A stretch of 64,000 bases of DNA from Phormidesmis sp963789215 (lineage in GTDB: Bacteria > Cyanobacteriota > Cyanobacteriia > Phormidesmidales > Phormidesmidaceae): positions 205,251 to 269,250 of the forward strand of contig CAWBJY010000015.1 of NCBI GenBank assembly GCA_963789215.1, given 5' to 3'. This document shows, piece by piece, positions 44,032 to 53,927 of the stretch (within the stretch, counting starts at the first letter, position 1; every line of letters starts with the position of its first letter). Both the position numbers and the translations under genes were made by a program. The notes below the pieces were generated by a model. That model did no database searches. It was not told the origin of the DNA and worked only from the letters and a program-made list of their open reading frames with translations.

Positions 44032-44517
44032 TTACTTCCGAATCCAGCTTTTAATCGATGTCCAAGCTTCCTGCATGACCTTTGCCGTATCCAGTTCTAG
44101 CTCGTAAGACGCGATCGCAGGAATCAGAGGTAGCGCGATCTTTAGCTTGGCAGAAGCCGACTTGTCTTCGCCTAACTTGGCGCGAATATCTTGCAATAGC
44201 GGCACAAGCCCTGGCGGATAATTAGCCGAGGACGTTTGTTCTATTGAGACAACGGCAAACTCTATTTGCCGCAGATAACGCTCAGCAGTTGAGTCAGGGA
44301 TAACAATTGCTTCGGGTGGATACAAGCTCCAATATTCTGACTCATAGCGTCGGATACTAGGCCAAATCTCTTGAATAATTCGCTGCTTCATTTCAAACTT
44401 TACAAGCGGACTAGAACTGAGCGCTAACTCTTTCTCAAACGCCGCCAGTTTTTGATTTAGCAGTTCCAGTACATTTGCTAGCTCTCTAATCTTGGATTCA
44501 TGCTTGGAATGCCCCAC
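44032..44517 (-). CDS. small coiled-coil adaptor of cyanobacterial signalling/conflict type
   Basis: 161 residues. The N-terminal coiled coil (10-55: LLNQKLAAFEKELALSSSPLVKFEMKQRI) is the same kind of module as in the next gene. The C-terminal part (115-161: ASAKLKIALPLIPAIASYELELDTAKVMQEAW) matches a conserved segment I associate with effector-associated regions of cyanobacterial CHAT/NTPase proteins. No enzyme motif. First gene of the operon. Assignment to a named domain family is uncertain. Confidence 0.7.
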   Translation of the reverse strand: MGHSKHESKIRELANVLELLNQKLAAFEKELALSSSPLVKFEMKQRIIQEIWPSIRRYESEYWSLYPPEAIVIPDSTAERYLRQIEFAVVSIEQTSSANYPPGLVPLLQDIRAKLGEDKSASAKLKIALPLIPAIASYELELDTAKVMQEAWTSIKSWIRK

Positions 44518-45125
44518 TTTTCCTCTTAGCCCAATATTAAGTATAGTTTTCTGCCTGTACCGCTAGCAATCAGCCAGTATTTCTGCAAAGCTACCATTTT
44601 CCAACTTCATAATAAAGATTTAGAAAGAAAGTTAGCGGTTGCGAACGTTGATCACAGGTGAAAAGCAAGCGTTTACATAGATAAGGATGCTCAGTACGAT
44701 AGGCACAAAACTTAGTAGATCGTATTGACGAATTCAACCGCGATTATGCCAAGCCAATATCAACATCAGCAACCGTACTAAATAGGGCGGTGTTGTGCCA
44801 ACCCGCAAGCCAAGCGGATGACGTTATCTGCTCCTCAGCTTGATAAGTGGCAAAACAGGCATACACTATCTTGCAAAAATTGCTTTTCTGAAAGATAGCA
44901 ATTTGACAATCTCGTCCGTATAAAGGACAACATTGCTTGTAACAATTTTGCCGGAATTATTAAGGCATTTAGTTTTTTTATTAAGCGCTCTGCGTAATTC
45001 TTTGCCGTGAGAGATAATAAAGGGCCACGCATTTAGAGCGTGATCGCATTATGTCGCTCACTTACAGACTTTACGGTTCGTTCAGGCGTTAGTATCTTTT
45101 CTCATCACTCTTGGTTTTTTTAAGG
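44518..45125. other. divergent promoter region between the sensor operon and gltB
   Basis: About 600 bp of AT-rich DNA without a gene. I looked for an NtcA site (GTA-N8-TAC) and a glutamine-riboswitch-like element before gltB and saw neither clearly. Confidence 0.4.
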
Positions 45126-48100
45126 ATGGGTCTTTCCGATCAACTTGCCAACTTCACCCCTCCTACTGCCAATATGCCTAGCATTCGGACATCTCTGCCA
45201 GCCGCACAAGGTCTTTACGATCCCCAACACGAGCACGATGCCTGCGGCGTAGGTTTTATCGTGCAAATGAAAGGCAAAACCTCTCACGATATTGTTCAAC
45301 AGGGCCTAACCATTCTGTTGAATCTAGATCACCGGGGCGCAGTGGGCGCAGAGCCGAATACGGGCGATGGGGCAGGCATTCTCATTCAGATTCCTCACCG
45401 CTTCATGAGAAAAGTAGCCGGCGTAGAGCTGCCCGAAGACGGCAAGTACGGCGTAGCGATGATCTTTGCGAGCCCAGATGCGGAAGTTCGCGATCGCAGC
45501 CGCAAAATCTTTGAGCAAACGGTAGAAGAGGCCGGTCTTGCTTTTCTAGGTTGGCGAGACGTCCCGACCGATAACTCTTCCTTAGGGCCAACCGCACAGG
45601 CCAGCGAACCCTTCATGCAGCAGGCATTTATCGCGGGCGAAGGGCTAGATGAACTCGCGCTAGAACGCAAGCTGTATGTTGTCCGTAAGCGGAGTCACCG
45701 CTCCATTCGCGGCATGGGCCTAGACCTGTTCTGGTATGTGGCGAGCGCCTCCTGTCGCACCCTGGTTTACAAAGGAATGCTGATGCCCGAGCAGGTGGGC
45801 CAGTATTATCCCGATCTGCGAGATGCCTCACTCGAAAGTGCGCTGGCGCTGGTGCATTCGCGCTTTAGTACCAACACATTTCCTAGCTGGGAGCGATCGC
45901 ACCCCTACCGCTACATCGCCCACAACGGCGAAATTAACACCCTGCGCGGCAACATCAACTGGATGACGGCTCGCCAGTCTATGTTCGAGTCCAAGCTGTT
46001 TGGCGACGATCTAGAGAAAGCAAAGCCGCTGATTAATATTGACGGCAGCGACTCGACCATTTTTGATAACACGCTTGAGCTGTTGACCCTAAGTGGGCGA
46101 TCGCTCCCCCATTCACTGATGATGATGGTGCCCGAACCCTGGTCTGGCCATCAAACCATGGACGCCGAGAAAAAGGCATTCTACGAATACCACGCCTGCC
46201 TGATTGAACCCTGGGACGGCCCCGCCTCTATCGCCTTTACCGACGGTACGCAAATGGGCGCAGTGCTAGATCGCAACGGTCTTCGCCCCGGTCGCTACTA
46301 CATCACCAAAGACGACCGCGTGATCATGGCCTCCGAAGCAGGCGTTCTCTCGGTTCCCCCCGAAGACATCGTGAAAAAGGGTCGGCTCGAACCCGGCAAG
46401 ATGTTCCTAGTCGATACTAAAGAAGGGCGCATTATCCCCGACGCCGAAATTAAAGAACAGATTGCCTCGGCTGAACCTTACCAAGAATGGCTAGACCAGG
46501 AAATGGTCTCGCTCGATCAGCTAGCAGATGCCCCAGAAGAAGAAAGAGACGCCGACCCACAGCTAGTGACGCAGCGGCAAATGGCCTTTGGCTACACCTT
46601 TGAAGAGCTGCGGATGCTGCTTTCTCCCATGGGAGAAAACGGCGTAGAAGCGATTGGCGCCATGGGCACAGACACCCCCTTGCCCGTACTCTCCAACAAA
46701 CCAAAGCTGCTCTACAACTACTTCCAACAGCTTTTTGCCCAGGTCACCAATCCCCCTATCGACTCCATCCGCGAAGCCATTATCACCTCAGCCACCACCA
46801 CCATCGGCGCTGAGCACAACCTGCTAGAACCCACCGCCCAAAGCTGCCACTTGCTCCAGCTCAAAACGCCGTTTCTAACCAACGCCGAGCTAGCTAAAAT
46901 CAAGCATAACGACCAGTTCAAAACGGTCGTCCTTCCCATCTTATTTGACCCCGACCAGGGCGAAGCCGGACTCAGTGGCGCCATCGAAGCGCTATGCATG
47001 AGCGCCGACGAAGCGATTGAAGCTGGCAACGCGCTGATTATTCTCTCCGATCGCGATCTCTCCCATAGCCGAGCGCCTATTCCCGCACTGCTCGCAGTCG
47101 CCGGGCTCCATCACCACCTCATTCGAGCAGGCACTCGAACTCGCGTCGGCATTGTCTTAGAATCTGGTGAACCGAGAGAAGTCCACCACTTTGCCGTGCT
47201 GCTCGGCTATGGCTGCGGGGCAATTAACCCGTACATGGCCTTCGAGACTTTCCAGCGGATGATTGACGAAAATCTGCTGCGCGGCGTGGAATACGAGACA
47301 GCTTGTAAGAACTACATCAAAGCGGCAACGAAAGGCGTCACTAAAGTTGCGTCTAAAATTGGCATTTCTACGTTGCAAAGCTACCGAGGGGCGCAAATTT
47401 TCGAGGCAATTGGCCTGAACGAATCGGTCACGAAAAAGTACTTCACCTGGACGGCTTCTCGCATTCAGGGCGTTGGCCTAGACGTGCTAGCAAAAGAAGC
47501 GATTATGCGTCATCGTCATGCCTTCCCAGAGCGGCAGCTAGCAGGTAACAGCAACGCATCTACGCTAGACGCAGGCGGCGAATACCAGTGGCGGAAGAAC
47601 GGCGAGGCGCATTTACTCAGTCCTCAAAGTATTCACCTTCTGCAGCAGGCTACGAGAGACGGCAACTATGAGCTGTTCAAAAAGTATTCTGCGCTAGTTA
47701 ATGAGCAGGGCAAGCAGTTTTTCCGGCTGCGCGATCTGTTGGAGTTTCAGTCTAGAGAGCCTGTCCCCATTGACGAGGTTGAGTCGGTTGAGTCGATTAT
47801 GAAGCGCTTTAAGACCGGAGCGATGAGCTACGGATCGATTTCGCAAGAAGCGCATGAGACATTGGCGATCGCTATGAATCGCATCGGCGGACGCTCTAAC
47901 ACCGGCGAAGGCGGTGAAGATCCGGCTCGCTACACCTGGACAAACGAACAGGGCGACTCTAAAAATAGCGCTATCAAACAGGTAGCCTCCGGTCGCTTTG
48001 GCGTTAGCAGCCTTTATCTCTCTAAGGCCAAAGAAATTCAGATCAAGATGGCCCAGGGCGCGAAGCCGGGAGAAGGCGGCCAGCTACCGGGTAAGAAGGT

Positions 48101-49764
48101 GTATCCGTGGATTGCCAAAGTGCGTAACTCGACGCCAGGTGTAGGCTTAATCTCGCCCCCACCGCACCACGACATCTACTCAATTGAAGATCTCGCTGAG
48201 CTTATTCACGATCTAAAAAATGCCAACCGAGAAGCGCGGATTAGCGTCAAGCTCGTTTCAGAGGTCGGCGTTGGTACGATCGCAGCAGGCGTTGCGAAGG
48301 CCCACGCGGATGTTGTTCTAGTCTCTGGATTTGATGGCGGCACAGGGGCATCGCCTCAAACGTCTATCAAACATGCGGGTCTGCCTTGGGAGCTAGGTCT
48401 AGCGGAAACGCATCAGACTCTTGTGCTCAATAACTTACGCAGTCGGATTGTAATTGAGACCGATGGCCAGATGAAAACCGGCAGAGATGTTGCGATCGCA
48501 GCCCTACTCGGCGCAGAAGAATTTGGCTTCTCCACCGCGCCCTTAATTACCCTCGGCTGCATCATGATGCGCGTCTGCCACCTCAACACCTGCCCTGTTG
48601 GCGTCGCCACCCAAAACCCAGACCTGCGCAGCAAGTTCACCGGCGATCCTGCCTACGCCGTCAACTTCATGAAGTTCATCGCCCAAGAAACGCAGAGAAA
48701 TCATGGCCGAACTTGGCTTCCGCTCGCTCAACGAAATGGTGGGCCGCACCGATGTGCTCGCGCCCAAAACCGCCATCGACCACTGGAAGGCCAAAGGCAT
48801 AGACCTTTCTGCTCTACTACACCAGCCCGATGTTGGCCCCGAAGTTGGCCGCTACTGCACCGAGAAGCAAGACCACGGCATCGAGAAATGTCTCGACATG
48901 GCGCAGCTACTCTCTCTTTGTCAGCCCGCGATTAACCGAGGCGAAAAAGTCAAAGCCACCTTGCCGATCCGCAACGTCAACCGCGTCGTTGGCACCATCG
49001 TCGGCAACGAAATCACCAAAGAGCACTGGGAAGGCTTACCCGAAGACACCGTGCATCTGCACTTCCAAGGCACTGCCGGTCAGAGCTTTGGCGCATTCAT
49101 TCCCAAAGGCATGACGCTAGAGCTAGAAGGCGACGCCAATGACTACATTGGCAAGGGGCTCAGCGGCGGCAAAATTGTGCTTTATCCGCCCAAAGTCTCT
49201 GACTTAGTGGCAGAAGAGAACATTATTGCCGGTAACGTTGCCCTGTACGGAGCAACCGGCGGCGAAGCCTACATTCGCGGCCAGGCAGGCGAGCGCTTCT
49301 GTGTACGCAACTCGGGTGCGCAGGCCGTTGTAGAAGGCATTGGCGACCACGGCTGCGAATATATGACCGGCGGTAAGGCCATCATCTTAGGTAGAACCGG
49401 GCGTAACTTTGCCGCCGGCATGAGCGGTGGCGTTGCCTACGTCCTCGACGAAGCCGGTGACTTTGCCAGCCGCTGCAACAACGAAATGGTGGGCCTAGAG
49501 CGCATCGAAACCGACGGTGAAAGTCAGGAGCTAAAAGACATCCTGCAGCGACATATTGACTACACCGGTAGCGCAAAAGCAAAAGCGCTGCTAGCAGACT
49601 GGACAGAGAGTTTGGCTAAGTTCGTTAAAGTCATGCCTCGAGACTACAAGCGGGTGTTGCAGCATATTCAAAAAGCGCTGGACGACGGCCTTAGCAACGA
49701 CGAAGCTATGTCTGCCGCTTTCGAAGAAAACGCTCGCGACCTAGCCCGCGTCAGCGGCAGCTAA
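45126..49764 (+). CDS. gltB: glutamate synthase large subunit (one-base frameshift near 48694)
   Basis: Large subunit of glutamate synthase, about 1545 residues. The N-terminal Ntn amidotransferase is released by cleavage before Cys40 (EHDACGVGF). The central and FMN domains carry GGRSNTGEGGEDP, GAKPGEGGQLPG and the 3Fe-4S cysteines in CIMMRVCHLNTCPVGVA; the C-terminal beta-helix (GXXGG repeats) runs from about 48950 to the stop. The frame is broken near 48694: the sequence has one extra A where homologues read continuously (EMREIMAELGFRS), splitting it into frames 45126-48935 and 48703-49764. It pairs with gltD, so it is the pyridine-nucleotide type. Start ATG 45126; MPSIRTS (45174) is an alternative. 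Confidence 0.9.
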
Positions 49765-49774
49765 GGCCACTCCT

Positions 49775-49800
49775 GGGTTCTCCCTATAAAAGGGGAACCC
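49775..49800 (+). terminator. hairpin between gltB and gltD
   Basis: GGGTTCTCCC and GGGGAACCC pair around an A/T loop. No long T-run follows, so it may be an mRNA-stability or partial termination element. Confidence 0.45.
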
Positions 49801-49854
49801 AATCCCAACGCTAAAACATTTGTCTCCTCATATAACCTTCTTTCAACTAAACCC

Positions 49855-51342
49855 ATGGGAAAACCGACCGGCTTTATTGAGCACCTGCGCCAAGCACCCT
49901 CCGAAATTGCTCCTCAAGATCGCATCCGCAACTGGGACGAGTTCCATCTCCCCATGTCCGAAGAGAACCTGCGCGACCAGGGCGCTCGCTGCATGGACTG
50001 CGGCACGCCTTTCTGCCATACAGGTTCTGTCATCAGCGGTATGGCCAGCGGCTGCCCCGTCAACAACCTCATCCCCGAATGGAACGATCTGATCTATCGA
50101 GGACTCTGGAGAGAAGCGCTCGATCGCCTGCACAAAACCAACAACTTCCCCGAGTTCACCGGACGGGTCTGCCCCGCCCCTTGCGAAGGCTCCTGCGTTT
50201 TGGGCATCACCAATCCGCCAGTAACCATCAAGAACATTGAGTATTCCATTATCGAAAGAGGCTGGGAAGAAGGCTGGATAAAGCCACAGCCCCCCGCTAA
50301 GCGCACCGGGAAAAAAGTTGCTGTTGTCGGTTCTGGCCCAGCCGGTTTAGCCGCCGCCGACCAGCTCAACAAAGCGGGCCACACCGTCACCGTATACGAG
50401 CGGGCCAACCTTCCCGGCGGACTGCTGACCTACGGCATCCCCAACATGAAGCTCGACAAAAACGATATTGTTAAGCGGCGGCTCGATATCCTGCGAGCAG
50501 AGGGCATCACCTTCACCTGCAACACCGAAATTGGCAAAGACATCTCTCACGAAAAGTTGTTGAACGACTTCGATTCGGTCATTTTGTGCACTGGCTCTAC
50601 TCGCCCTCGCGATCTACCGATTGAAGGCAGAGAGCTAAACGGCATCAACTTTGCCATGGAGTTTTTAACGGCTAACACTCAGGCCGTATTAGAGGGGCAA
50701 CCCGGAGACAATTACATCTCAGCCGCGGGTAAAGATGTGGTGATTATCGGCGGTGGTGACACGGGTACAGACTGCGTAGCGACTTCAGTTCGCCACGGCT
50801 GCAAAAGCGTCACGCAGCTAGAGATTATGCCGAAGCCGCCCGAAGTCCGCGCCGCCGCCAATCCCTGGCCCGAATGGCCCAAAATCTACAAGCTTGACTA
50901 CGGTCAAGAAGAGGCCAAGTCTCTCTTCGGAGAAGATCCTCGCGGGTATATCACAACCGCAACTAAGTTTGAAGATGATGGCAATGGCAATGTTGCGGCG
51001 GTGCATACCGTAGAAGTGAACTGGGAGCGAGACGAAAAAACAGGACGCTATACGCCCCTTCATGTACCGGGCAGTGAAAAGCGAGTGCCCGCACAGCAAG
51101 TGCTATTAGCAATGGGCTTTTTAGGGCCAGAACAGCCTTTGCTAGATTCTTTTGGCCTAGAGCGCACCGATCGCAGCAATGTGAAAGCTGAGCATGAAGA
51201 GTACACCACTAACAAGCCAGGCGTGTTTGCGGCGGGCGACTGTCGTCGGGGGCAGAGTTTGATTGTGTGGGCAATTAATGAAGGGAGAGGCGTTGCTCGA
51301 GAGTGCGATCGCTATTTAATGGGTTCTTCCGAGCTACCTTAA
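49855..51342 (+). CDS. gltD: glutamate synthase small subunit
   Basis: 495-residue NAD(P)H-dependent subunit supplying electrons to GltB. N-terminal 4Fe-4S cysteines are seen in CMDCGTPFCHTG and CPAPCEGSCVLG. The FAD site is VGSGPAGLAAADQL, the NAD(P)H site IIGGGDTGTDCV, and the C-terminal FAD motif GVFAAGDCRRGQSL. It lies 90 bp after gltB on the same strand. Together they convert glutamine and 2-oxoglutarate to two glutamates. Confidence 0.97.
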   Translation: MGKPTGFIEHLRQAPSEIAPQDRIRNWDEFHLPMSEENLRDQGARCMDCGTPFCHTGSVISGMASGCPVNNLIPEWNDLIYRGLWREALDRLHKTNNFPEFTGRVCPAPCEGSCVLGITNPPVTIKNIEYSIIERGWEEGWIKPQPPAKRTGKKVAVVGSGPAGLAAADQLNKAGHTVTVYERANLPGGLLTYGIPNMKLDKNDIVKRRLDILRAEGITFTCNTEIGKDISHEKLLNDFDSVILCTGSTRPRDLPIEGRELNGINFAMEFLTANTQAVLEGQPGDNYISAAGKDVVIIGGGDTGTDCVATSVRHGCKSVTQLEIMPKPPEVRAAANPWPEWPKIYKLDYGQEEAKSLFGEDPRGYITTATKFEDDGNGNVAAVHTVEVNWERDEKTGRYTPLHVPGSEKRVPAQQVLLAMGFLGPEQPLLDSFGLERTDRSNVKAEHEEYTTNKPGVFAAGDCRRGQSLIVWAINEGRGVARECDRYLMGSSELP

Positions 51343-51489
51343 CCTCATAAATCAACGTAGCGTGTCAGCGTACAGCTTCATCCGTACGCTGGCTATACCC
51401 CAGTAGATGGCTCGTTGAGGCAGTTGTTCGTATCATAAGAGAATAGCCGTGATGTCCTATTCTAGGACGATCGGCTTTGGTGAAGCGCA

Positions 51490-52722
51490 ATGTTAGCGAG
51501 CATTATTTGGATACTGTTGGCGGGTTTTTGCTTAGGACAAATCGCCCGACGATTCCAAGCGCCGCCGCTAGTCGGTATGATACTAGCCGGAATTTTGCTT
51601 GGCCCACAGGCTGCAAACGTGATTGGCAGCGAAACGCTGGGCGCGGCAGACTCGCTCAGGACAATTGCGGTGATGGTTATCCTGATGAAGGCTGGCTTAG
51701 GGCTAGACCGAGAGAAGCTAGCTCAGCAAGGAACCGTAGCGCTGAGGTTAGGATTTTTGCCGGGGGCTTGTGAAGCGATCGCAATAGCCGTCCTATCTAT
51801 CTGGCTCCTCAACTTCAACTTCTCCACCGGACTCCTCCTGGGCTGCATTATTGGCGCAGAATCACCCGCTGTTATTGTTCCAGGAATGCTGCAGCTAAAG
51901 CGCTTAGGATGGGGCGTTCAAAAAGGCATCCCAGACGCTATCCTGACTGGGAGTGCGCTATCGGATGTGCTGCTGCTGCTAGTGTTCAGCCTGCTACTAG
52001 CCTTTCTCTCTCAGCCAGAAACCGTAGGGCTGAGCCTACCGGGCGGACTAGCCCTGAGTCCTTTGCAGCTATTGCCGTTTCAAGTTGTCTTGCAAATCTC
52101 GTTAGGGCTAGCCATCGGATGGGCAACTGCAAGACTGTTGGTAAAGCTACTCGCTAAGCGCAAATGGACTCAAAATAGCGTTCAAGATACGGTCGTCGCG
52201 GCGGGGTTCGCACTGCTGTTAGTCGTTCTAGCGGCGCAAATTCCTATCTTTTCAGGCTATTTAGCGGTGATGGCCACTGGCTTTTTTCTCATTGAGTTCA
52301 GTCCGCCTTTAGCTAGAGAGCTAAGAAACGGCTTCAACAGCTTATGGATAGTCGCTGAGATTATTTTGTTTGTCTTGCTGGGCGCAAGCATTCAGCTTCA
52401 GGTATTAGAAGATAGCTTTTTGGTTGGGCTGTTGTTGTTAGCAGTGGGGACTTTACTGGGGCGATCGCTCGGCTGGTACTTATCTACGCTAGGTAGTAAT
52501 TGGAGCAACCAGGAAAAGCTGTTTTTACTCCCTGGAAACTCTGCAAAAGCAACGGTGCAAGCTGCGATTGGAGCAGTGCCACTGGCCCAAGGAATTCCGG
52601 GGGGCGAAGTAATTCTGGCCATTTCAGCGCTGTCTATATTAATCACGGCTCCATTAGGCGCTTGGGCCATTCCAACGTTTGCACCCGAGGCTGCTAGCGC
52701 GTGGGGAGGTGGATCCGACTAA
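51490..52722 (+). CDS. cation:proton antiporter (CPA family)
   Basis: Membrane transporter of 410 residues with about 12 hydrophobic helices. The N-terminus FCLGQIARRFQAPPLVGMILAGILLGPQ, the segment RTIAVMVILMKAGLGLD and the GAESPAVIVPG motif in a core helix mark the sodium/proton exchanger domain. Physiological role (Na+ or K+ exchange, pH) cannot be fixed. It ends overlapping the universal stress protein frame, so the two are probably co-expressed. Confidence 0.88.
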   Translation: MLASIIWILLAGFCLGQIARRFQAPPLVGMILAGILLGPQAANVIGSETLGAADSLRTIAVMVILMKAGLGLDREKLAQQGTVALRLGFLPGACEAIAIAVLSIWLLNFNFSTGLLLGCIIGAESPAVIVPGMLQLKRLGWGVQKGIPDAILTGSALSDVLLLLVFSLLLAFLSQPETVGLSLPGGLALSPLQLLPFQVVLQISLGLAIGWATARLLVKLLAKRKWTQNSVQDTVVAAGFALLLVVLAAQIPIFSGYLAVMATGFFLIEFSPPLARELRNGFNSLWIVAEIILFVLLGASIQLQVLEDSFLVGLLLLAVGTLLGRSLGWYLSTLGSNWSNQEKLFLLPGNSAKATVQAAIGAVPLAQGIPGGEVILAISALSILITAPLGAWAIPTFAPEAASAWGGGSD

Positions 52723-53107
52723 AGTTGCGATCGCCCAAAAAGCCATCATCCTCGCCGCTATCAGCAGCCCTGCTACCGCCGTTCAGGTACTGACCAAAGC
52801 CGCCGCGATCGCCCGTCAGAGCGAAAGTGAGGTCATTGTTTTTCATGTATTGGAGCAGATAGTAGAGCAGGCTGCACCGACCCACTTAGAGTCATTAAAA
52901 TCTATTGCAAAACAGTCTCTAGCCGACATCAACCATCAGGTTTGCACAGCGCAAGGCGAGCCAGCAAAAGAGATTATTCTAGCGGCTCAGACCTACCGGG
53001 CCACAGAGATAGTCATCGGCAAGCGCAATTCGCGCTCTACCAAATCGGTCGGAATGGTTTCGCGCAGCGTCCTAGAGCTAAGTCAGCTGCCAGTTGTTGT
53101 TGTATAA
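52679..53107 (+). CDS. universal stress protein (UspA family)
   Basis: About 132-142 residues. Usp features: the AIILAAISSPATAVQVLTKAAAIARQ start, EVIVFHVLEQ, and the C-terminal nucleotide-binding-like GKRNSRSTKSVGMVSRSVLELSQLPVVVV. The start is uncertain: TTG at 52679 overlaps the antiporter by 44 bp, and GTG at 52709 follows GGGGAG too closely. It may act as a cytosolic regulatory partner of the antiporter, as is known for other Usp-antiporter pairs; inferred from adjacency only. Confidence 0.75.
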   Translation: MHPRLLARGEVDPTKVAIAQKAIILAAISSPATAVQVLTKAAAIARQSESEVIVFHVLEQIVEQAAPTHLESLKSIAKQSLADINHQVCTAQGEPAKEIILAAQTYRATEIVIGKRNSRSTKSVGMVSRSVLELSQLPVVVV

Positions 53108-53126
53108 AACAAGAAAATATAACTAC

Positions 53127-53154
53127 TCGCATCTTTCTAGTCGCATCTTTCTAG
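53127..53154. repeat. 14-bp perfect tandem duplication at the acetyltransferase 3' end
   Basis: The unit tcgcatctttctag occurs twice and includes the stop codon of the minus-strand gene. Confidence 0.9.
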
Positions 53155-53769
53155 ATCTAAAATATCGGCGGCAACAATATGCGCTAAGTTTCGAGTAATT
53201 TTCTCGATATCCCAATTCCACCAGGCCAGCGCCAAAAGCGACTCCACCACATCGTCATCAAATCGCTGGCGAATACACTTTGCAGGGTTTCCACCCATCA
53301 CCGCATAAGCTGGAACATCGCCAACAACAACAGATTTAGCCGCAATAATAGCGCCGTCGCCAACCTTCACCCCAGGCATAAACGTTGTCTCGTGGCCGAT
53401 CCATACGTCGTTACCGATAATAGTATCGCCCTTGTAAGGCAGCTCGCCATCATTAGGTGCAGCTTTCTCCCAACCGTTGCCAAAGATGTAAAACGGATAG
53501 CTCGAGAAGCCGTCCATTTTGTGGTTTGCGCCATTCATAATGAACTTTACGCCTCGGGCGATCGCGCAAAACTTACCGATAATTAAGCGATCGCCAATAA
53601 AGGGAAAGTGATAGAGAACGCACCGCTCAAAATCTTCCGAGTTATCAGGATCGTCGTAATAGGTATAGTCTCCAATAACAATATTTGGATTCGAGACAGT
53701 GTTCTTGATAAAGCAAATCTGCGGAAATCCTTCCATAGGATGCTTCGTATCAGGGCTTGCGCCGTTCAA
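53137..53769 (-). CDS. Vat/CatB-type hexapeptide acetyltransferase
   Basis: 210-residue left-handed beta-helix acyltransferase of the xenobiotic acetyltransferase (Vat, CatB) group. Seen: GDYTYYDDP, the acceptor-loop histidine segment FIMNGANHKMDGFSSYPF, hexapeptide repeats (IIGNDVWIGHETTFMPGVKVGDGAIIAAKSVV) and the C-terminal WWNWDIEKI. Family members acetylate streptogramins or chloramphenicol, but housekeeping substrates are common, so resistance is not proven. TTG at 53769 is the start, with AAGGAG nine bases upstream. Confidence 0.9.
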   Translation of the reverse strand: MNGASPDTKHPMEGFPQICFIKNTVSNPNIVIGDYTYYDDPDNSEDFERCVLYHFPFIGDRLIIGKFCAIARGVKFIMNGANHKMDGFSSYPFYIFGNGWEKAAPNDGELPYKGDTIIGNDVWIGHETTFMPGVKVGDGAIIAAKSVVVGDVPAYAVMGGNPAKCIRQRFDDDVVESLLALAWWNWDIEKITRNLAHIVAADILDLERCD

Positions 53770-53839
53770 AACTACGGAACTCCTTACTACAAAATATATT
53801 CATCATTATAAAAGCACCGTGTAAAAGTACTGCCGCTAA

Positions 53840-53867
53840 CGTCTAATCTCAAACGTCTAATCTCGAA
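53840..53867. repeat. 14-bp tandem duplication upstream of the P450 gene
   Basis: acgtctaatctcaa followed by acgtctaatctcga. Confidence 0.8.
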
Positions 53868-53927
53868 ACATACCGCCACTAGCGCCATCATTAGCTACGA
53901 TGAAAAGCCACTCACTGAGGTGCTCTC

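Noticed and set aside
44518..45125. Possible glutamine riboswitch before gltB
   Set aside because: A CGTTCA word is present, but I could not find the conserved second half of the motif.
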